Part shown: in pieces, positions 61,401 to 64,000 of the stretch
Numbering within the stretch: the stretch's first letter is position 1
Layout: each line of letters opens with the position of its first letter
Source of the DNA: Rachycentron canadum
Lineage: Eukaryota > Chordata > Actinopteri > Carangiformes > Rachycentridae
Direction of reading: 5' to 3'
Length of the DNA: 64,000 nucleotides
Assembly: GCA_038496675.1 (NCBI GenBank)
Contig: CM076660.1
Span: 5,600,340-5,664,339 of the forward strand
The notes under the pieces: generated by a model
Databases searched by the model: none
Told to the model about the DNA's origin: nothing
The model's input: only the letters and a program-made list of their open reading frames with translations
Position numbers and translations under genes: made by a program

Positions 61401-63902
61401 TTTCTCTTAACTCAAGTGGAAGCTAAAGACAGTCAGTGGGGTGCTCAACACATGAGGTCACAAACCTGGTTCACATCAGCATCAGGTGGACTTTCTGACA
61501 GTTCCTCTTGTGTTTAGTGGGTAATTGTCTGTTTTTGATCTTGATTCTTATTACTTATTAACTAATTTTAATCTATCTGACTATTTTCAGTAGTTCAACA
61601 CAACCACTCGCCCGTCCCCATACCTGCTCCAGTATGGTCTTCCTCTTCTTGCCGTCAGTGACAGTAGACAGCTGCATGTCTCCCATCTTCTTCATCTTCT
61701 CGTCCATGTCGATCTTCTGCTCCAGCTTGCGGATCTCGGTTCTTAGCAGCCGCACCGTGTCCTCCCTGTGGTGCTGCCGAGCAAGAGCAGCAGCACACGC
61801 AGAGTGGATCGCAGTGATCCAGTTCTCCAGTTCTGTCTGGCCGGACGTCTGATAGAGGAAAAAAGGAAAAACAGCCTCTGAGAGAAGGTGGTCACAATAA
61901 TCGCATCATCATTTTATCACTTATCTTCCATTCATTGATTGAATGTCACTGTCGACAGCTGCCATGAATATAAATAGACACATTTTAATATTACACAATA
62001 GTAACTGTGGTGGATCACTGTCAAAGTTTGACAGCGTGCCCTTTAAACATGTCAGACATAAAACAAACACATGGACACAGGACTGGCTTATCTCCCACCC
62101 ACTGCTAAATGTCATGTACTTGTATGCCACACACAAATCCCCATGAGAAATTAAATCTTTTATTCCCATTAATTTTTGTCTTTTGGTGATCTGCTGATTT
62201 GATTAAGGCTCCAAAACAGTAATAGTCCCAAATGACTATGAAATACTACTGTTGTTTCAGCCTTGACTGTATGTTTGAGGAAAATACTTCCCATGCACCT
62301 TTGTTTTAAAGGCGACACGGGCGTTACGTTACATGGATGTTTTCGATACGGGTGTCTCTCTCACCTGGAAGAGGAAAGCGTCTCCCACTGAGTTGCTGAG
62401 GCAGAAGACAAAGTCCTTCTTGGGGTGTTCAGGTACGGCCTGGACGATGCTGTTCTCCACCCACAGCGCGTGTTTAGGAACGCTGTTATGGTCAATACCC
62501 GAACGACAATCTGACTCGTACAGGAAAAGGGTGCAGCCTTGAAGACCACGTAAAAAGGCGAAAAAAAGAAAGAAAGGAAATTAATTTATTACTGATGATC
62601 TGTGTTCTGATACACATTTTCATCATGTTTTATTGAAGCCAATTGGAAAAACAAAGCTTTTTAGCACAACATTGCAATGATACATATACTGTATATATAC
62701 AAAAAAAAAATTTAATCCCTCATTGGTATTCAAGCAAAATAAATGTATACAATTATGAGCCTACAATGTAAGCAACATGAGGTCAGGAGGAACACCAGGA
62801 GACCATCAGAGTTATTTATTTTTAGTTGAGATGGATTAAAGGAGAGGAGGTGGGCAAGAATGCAGCTGCAGTTGCTGCATCTTATGCTGCATTTTGAGAG
62901 CACGAGAGTCGATTAGACACGGATGCCACCATTAAATTAAATTGTGATGAGGCCGAGGTGAAGCAATGTAAGGCCACAGAGAAGAGGGTGAGAGAGGACG
63001 GTAGAGGTGACGACCAAGGGCATGGATTGTCTTGAGACTGATGTGATTACACTATAACTGGATGGAGGCCGTGATAGATTAAACAGGCTGGGGTCAGGTT
63101 GAGATGTTTATCTGAATGCGACATCATGGCTGCATGATTTTGTCTAAAATTTGAGCATTTTTTCCGACTACTTGCATGTATCATGTGTCATTAAGGGATA
63201 TTGTAGGTAACTAAAATTTTAATTAGTTAGATTTAGCCCCTGAGACATTTAAGGGCACAACTATCAAAAAAAAGACAAACATAAAGGTTTGAGAGTGTAT
63301 GCCACACCTTTCAGGGAAACCCAGTAGTGTTTCCACTTGCGCCTTGTTGCAGGTTCTACCTTCTTGTTTTTCTTATGAACCAAGAAGTTCTTCACAGCGA
63401 GAGCCCCGGCTTTCCTGACTGTGCCCTGTGCGCAGCCAATCAGGGTGTCCGATGGATACGCACTACTGAGCGTCCCACTACTCTGCTCATCACTCACAGC
63501 TGAGCCCGCCTCCTCTGTGCAGTCCCGACCTTGATGTGTCTGACAAGAGAATCATTGAAAAATGAAGTGGGTCTGTCATACAAACCAACGCATATTTCAA
63601 AAGAAATGCACATGCAAACAGTAACTAACCCAGGCTTGATTGTCCAGCTCCTTCCGGAAATTCTCATATACTCCTCCCCTTCCTCCTTCGCCACCTCTTC
63701 CTTCTCCTCCTCCTGCGCTGCTGCTTCCGCTGTCGCTGCCGTTGAAAACACTGCTCTCTGCGGCCGAGTACACGGAGAAGGAGGCCGACATGGCCTTACA
63801 GCGCCGTGACACCAACTCTCCATCCCCGTCTATTTCTGTGGTGACGCCGTCAATGCCACTGTCGCCATACTCACTTCCTTCTCCCAAAACACCTGAGATG
63901 TC
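33412..63902 (-). CDS. tiam1: tiam1: Rac guanine-nucleotide exchange factor (gene span, 25 coding exons, 5' end off window)
   Basis: Tiam1 loads GTP on Rac at the plasma membrane and cell junctions, controlling actin, adhesion and dendritic spines. Twenty-five minus-strand exons join in phase into 1,368 codons including the stop. Domains in order are a Ser/Gly-rich region, N-terminal PH (GTVRKAGALAVKNFLVHKK), coiled coil (EIRKLEQKIDMDEKMKKMGD), Ex region (YLASLQGGEPPNPKRLL), Ras-binding domain (CLPNNQPVLAIIQPGET), PDZ with a YGFS carboxylate loop, DH (ETEKTYVKDL; LIKPIQRVLKYPLLLKEL), C-terminal PH and an acidic tail ending IVWVRRDDF. Tiam1 rather than Tiam2 is inferred from the tail, from FSSLWGLDTASK and from the grik1 neighbour. 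The human protein is 1,591 residues, so the N-terminal part, which carries the myristoylation site in mammals, is upstream of the window. Confidence 0.95.
34198..34370 (-). CDS. tiam1: tiam1 coding exon: end of C-terminal PH domain
   Basis: This 173-base exon encodes SPDSKKDFLKAVHSILREKQ and QQYVPFGGKRLCALKGARP. It closes the PH domain and starts the tail. Donor GTGACA, phase 1. Confidence 0.96.
34518..34605 (-). CDS. tiam1: tiam1 coding exon: C-terminal PH domain
   Basis: This 88-base exon encodes SEGTAVCEIVHTRSESEGRP and ERTFQLCC, preceded by a clear polypyrimidine tract and TAG acceptor. It matches CEIVH-SESEGRPER of Tiam1. Confidence 0.94.
35524..35620 (-). CDS. tiam1: tiam1 coding exon: C-terminal PH domain
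   Basis: This 97-base exon encodes GGSHRASVSDDKDPFRFRHM and IATDSLQVRALA, matching the family's DPFRFRHMIP block. Phase 0 entry, phase 1 exit at GTAGGT. Confidence 0.94.
36014..36072 (-). CDS. tiam1: tiam1 coding exon: C-terminal PH domain (micro-exon)
   Basis: This 59-base exon encodes FKTAVVFVYKDCSKHRKKI. It is too short to stand out as an open frame. The TAG acceptor, GTAAGT donor and phase fix it. Confidence 0.94.
37137..37245 (-). CDS. tiam1: tiam1 coding exon: start of C-terminal PH domain
   Basis: This 109-base exon encodes VADLSMGDLLLHSTVVWINP and KSKKDPDLAAF, the opening of the C-terminal PH domain that packs on DH. Phase 1 exit. Confidence 0.95.
37351..37469 (-). CDS. tiam1: tiam1 coding exon: last DH helix
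   Basis: This 119-base exon encodes AMKAMNKVASHINEMQKLHE and GAVFDQLINEQTADKKE. It closes the DH domain and starts the DH-PH linker. Phase 0 exit at a GTGAAC donor. Confidence 0.95.
37575..37754 (-). CDS. tiam1: tiam1 coding exon: DH conserved region 3
   Basis: This 180-base exon encodes NPRQQHSSTLESYLIKPIQR and VLKYPLLLKELYSLTD, the DH signature helix whose Lys in LIKPIQR is needed for exchange activity in the family. Phase 1 at both ends. Confidence 0.97.
38107..38215 (-). CDS. tiam1: tiam1 coding exon: DH domain
   Basis: This 109-base exon encodes VLFSLGGSFLYYADRFKIYS and AFCASHTKVPKVLAK. Phase 0 entry, phase 1 exit at a GTAAAA donor. Confidence 0.96.
38552..38677 (-). CDS. tiam1: tiam1 coding exon: DH domain
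   Basis: This 126-base exon encodes LDVLFGNLGEMVEFQVEFL and then VPDLDRLEKVEQFK, matching Tiam1 DH closely. Phase 0 at both ends. Confidence 0.96.
38818..38886 (-). CDS. tiam1: tiam1 coding exon: DH domain
   Basis: This 69-base exon encodes DLRCLIECYLTPLQKESF and LTQDE, continuing the first DH conserved region. Phase 0 at both ends. Confidence 0.95.
39258..39482 (-). CDS. tiam1: tiam1 coding exon: linker and start of DH domain
   Basis: This 225-base exon encodes STEQVAAFCRSLHDMNP, a Ser-rich run of about eleven residues, then LSHADKLRKVINELVETEKT and YVK, the first helix of the catalytic DH domain, whose Glu contacts Rac in the family. Phase 0. Confidence 0.96.
41923..41991 (-). CDS. tiam1: tiam1 alternative first coding exon (short DH-PH isoform)
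   Basis: The minus strand has an ATG at 41991 in good context (GGCATGT) with an in-frame TGA four codons upstream. It is followed by 23 codons encoding MSAFRRSRNCKRSTESICD and MLQL, then a GTGAGC donor in phase 0. Spliced to the exon at 39258-39482 it gives an in-frame short Tiam1 with only the DH, PH and tail. The in-frame stop with no acceptor between it and the ATG argues against an ordinary internal exon. Short DH-PH isoforms are known for the paralogue Tiam2. Transcription from here is inferred. Confidence 0.55.
42298..42340. repeat. CT-rich microsatellite
   Basis: A CT-rich run with a (CT)n core lies about 300 bases upstream (on the minus strand) of the tiam1 alternative first exon. 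Confidence 0.88.
45182..45214. repeat. Poly-A homopolymer, 33 bases
   Basis: An uninterrupted run of 33 A lies in a tiam1 intron. I see no retroelement body attached to it. Confidence 0.95.
47039..47063. repeat. (CA)n microsatellite
   Basis: A short CA tract of about 12 units lies in a tiam1 intron, about 130 bases from the exon at 47191. Confidence 0.93.
47191..47315 (-). CDS. tiam1: tiam1 coding exon: acidic PDZ-DH linker
   Basis: This 125-base exon encodes EDILDEVSGLTVDSPDDSLE and ends GTGQK, directly followed by STEQVAAFCRSL of the next exon. The K-STEQVAAFCRSLH junction is typical of Tiam1. The exon is poorly conserved and is supported by phase and splice sites. Confidence 0.85.
48319..48531 (-). 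CDS. tiam1: tiam1 coding exon: PDZ C-terminal half and linker
   Basis: This 213-base exon encodes IKAGDEILLLNGKPASAL, the last PDZ strands, then a linker rich in Ser, Gln and Asp. It ends in phase 1 at a GTAAAG donor. Confidence 0.93.
49371..49399. repeat. (CA)n microsatellite
   Basis: A CA tract of about 14 units lies in a tiam1 intron. Confidence 0.93.
49557..49581. repeat. (GT)n microsatellite
   Basis: A GT tract of about 12 units lies some 160 bases from a (CA)n tract on the same strand, forming a potential inverted repeat. Confidence 0.93.
50800..50886 (-). CDS. tiam1: tiam1 coding exon: PDZ domain, ligand groove
   Basis: This 87-base exon encodes GFSVAVIDEDGTQQLHITEV and KAGGLAVAK. 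With the preceding Tyr it forms the YGFS carboxylate-binding loop. Tiam1 PDZ binds C-termini of adhesion proteins such as syndecans. Confidence 0.93.
51171..51252 (-). CDS. tiam1: tiam1 coding exon: Ras-binding/PDZ junction
   Basis: This 82-base exon encodes LYKEIEICPKVTKVIRFDNA and ESCTIGY. It joins the Ras-binding domain to the PDZ domain and ends in phase 1 just before the carboxylate-binding loop. Confidence 0.93.
52095..52199 (-). CDS. tiam1: tiam1 coding exon: Ras-binding domain
   Basis: This 105-base exon encodes THKIDPSSHYLRLKVWVDNQ and then LFFVPKLEDDISDL, the second half of the Ras-binding domain. Phase 0 at both ends. Confidence 0.95.
53355..53525 (-). CDS. tiam1: tiam1 coding exon: start of Ras-binding domain
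   Basis: This 171-base exon encodes NVDSDIWVPDYLTPSWV, then CLPNNQPVLAIIQPGETALE, the first beta strands of the Ras-binding domain. Phase 0, donor GTGGGC. Confidence 0.95.
53526..56436 (-). other. tiam1: tiam1 intron upstream of the Ras-binding exons
   Basis: I see no repeat or exon that I can support in this 2.9 kb interval. Confidence 0.5.
56437..56511 (-). CDS. tiam1: tiam1 coding exon: linker to Ras-binding domain
   Basis: This 75-base exon encodes VFVDGMEPVRKPLERMFEDS and ASEKS. It is in phase 0 with a CAG acceptor and a GTAAGG donor. It matches the family's linker after the PSINQ block. Confidence 0.9.
56809..56955 (-). CDS. tiam1: tiam1 coding exon: basic region after Ex
   Basis: This 147-base exon encodes VSARTESSIRRRSQAM, then FSKRRSRFSSLWGLDTASKR and HPSINQ, a basic conserved segment. 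SSLWGLDT is a strong Tiam1 marker. Phase 0. Confidence 0.95.
56956..59977 (-). other. tiam1: tiam1 intron downstream of the Ex exon
   Basis: Contains a purine-rich stretch at about 58225-58420 and a degraded SINE-like repeat at 59222-59500. Otherwise nothing was recognised. Confidence 0.55.
59222..59500 (+). mobile_element. Degraded SINE-like repeat, 5' part
   Basis: Contains GTGGTGGTGGAACAGTAGTT, AGAAGGTTCTGAGTTCTGCG, GTGGAGTTTGCCTGTTCT and GTGTGCGTGAATGGTTGTTT in the order expected for the same family, but strongly diverged. It lies in a tiam1 intron in antisense orientation. Confidence 0.6.
59978..60163 (-). CDS. tiam1: tiam1 coding exon: Ex subdomain
   Basis: This 186-base exon encodes FHMDLFRCRCYLASLQGGEP, then LLGFASRPTKLAMGRLGIFS, the Ex part of the PH-CC-Ex module. 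Phase 0 at both ends, with a TAG acceptor. Confidence 0.96.
60164..61623 (-). other. tiam1: tiam1 intron between coiled-coil and Ex exons
   Basis: I see no repeat or exon that I can support in this 1.5 kb interval. Confidence 0.5.
61624..61848 (-). CDS. tiam1: tiam1 coding exon: PH C-terminal helix and coiled coil
   Basis: This 225-base exon encodes TELENWITAIHSACAAALA, the PH C-terminal helix, then LEQKIDMDEKMKKMGDMQL, the coiled-coil subdomain used for partner binding. Both ends are phase 0. Confidence 0.96.
62365..62537 (-). CDS. tiam1: tiam1 coding exon: N-terminal PH domain
   Basis: This 173-base exon encodes CTLFLYESDCRSGIDHNSVP, then HALWVENSIVQAVPEHP and FVFCLSNSVGDAFLFQ, the core of the N-terminal PH domain. 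The longest open frame here is a shadow in another frame. The true frame is set by phase 1 entry and phase 0 exit. Confidence 0.95.
63308..63539 (-). CDS. tiam1: tiam1 coding exon: start of N-terminal PH domain
   Basis: This 232-base exon encodes GTVRKAGALAVKNFLVHKK and then KWKHYWVSLK, the first strands of the N-terminal PH domain that anchors Tiam1 to membranes. It ends in phase 1 at a GTGTGG donor. Confidence 0.95.
63630..63902 (-). CDS. tiam1: tiam1 coding exon (first in window): Ser/Gly-rich region before PH
   Basis: This 273-base exon encodes EGSEYGDSGIDGV, then ASFSVYSAAESSVFNGSDSG, then a Gly-rich run and GVYENFRKELDNQAW. The SVYSAAESSVFNGSDSG block is typical of Tiam1. The start at 63902 rests on a CAG acceptor in phase 0. 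An alternative AG lies nine bases inside but would break the frame. Confidence 0.85.
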
Positions 63903-64000
63903 CTGTCAGCCAGAAATACAGGGTGGAAACAGATTTGACTCACTCACAGATCATTAATGTGTAGACACAAACTGATCTATTTGTACATCCAAAGTATGCA

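Noticed and set aside
62361..62549. Minus-strand frame over a tiam1 PH exon
   Set aside because: Wrong frame. The splice phases and the CTLFLYESD...FVFCLSNS translation show that the real exon is read one frame over.

Overview
The window is vertebrate genomic DNA, almost certainly from a ray-finned (teleost) fish. It carries two intron-rich vertebrate genes, both on the minus strand. Its introns hold fish-type dispersed repeats, (CA)n/(GT)n microsatellites and degenerate DNA transposons. No prokaryotic features (operons, CRISPR arrays, ribosome binding sites) are present.

Positions 1-29487 hold grik1, the GluK1 kainate-type ionotropic glutamate receptor. Fifteen coding exons run from the signal-peptide exon (29406-29487) to a partial exon at the window edge (1-57). 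Every intron seen is GT-AG, and the exon phases join without a break for 2,332 coding bases. The final transmembrane segment and cytoplasmic tail lie beyond base 1. The first intron (about 11.4 kb) is the main repeat reservoir. It holds a hAT-type MITE with an 8-bp target duplication, a second MITE-like element, a tRNA-derived SINE-like copy, a dead Tc1/mariner transposase relic and a long (CA)n tract.

Positions 29488-33411 are the intergenic stretch, with the CpG-rich upstream region of grik1 and probable 3' UTR of the next gene. Positions 33412-63902 hold tiam1, a Rac guanine-nucleotide exchange factor. Twenty-five coding exons sum to exactly 1,368 codons including the stop. They cover the serine-rich pre-PH region, N-terminal PH, coiled coil/Ex region, Ras-binding domain, PDZ, DH, C-terminal PH and acidic tail. 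The N-terminus (about 200-350 residues by family comparison) is upstream of the window. A 23-codon ATG exon at 41923-41991 looks like an alternative first exon for a short DH-PH isoform.

The two genes do not form a pathway. Their order and orientation match human chromosome 21 (GRIK1 and TIAM1, same strand), where claudin and keratin-associated-protein genes lie between them. Here only about 3.9 kb separates the two coding regions. The most notable biological observation is that grik1 encodes arginine (CGG) in the genome at the Q/R pore site, a position that mammals reach by A-to-I RNA editing of a glutamine codon.
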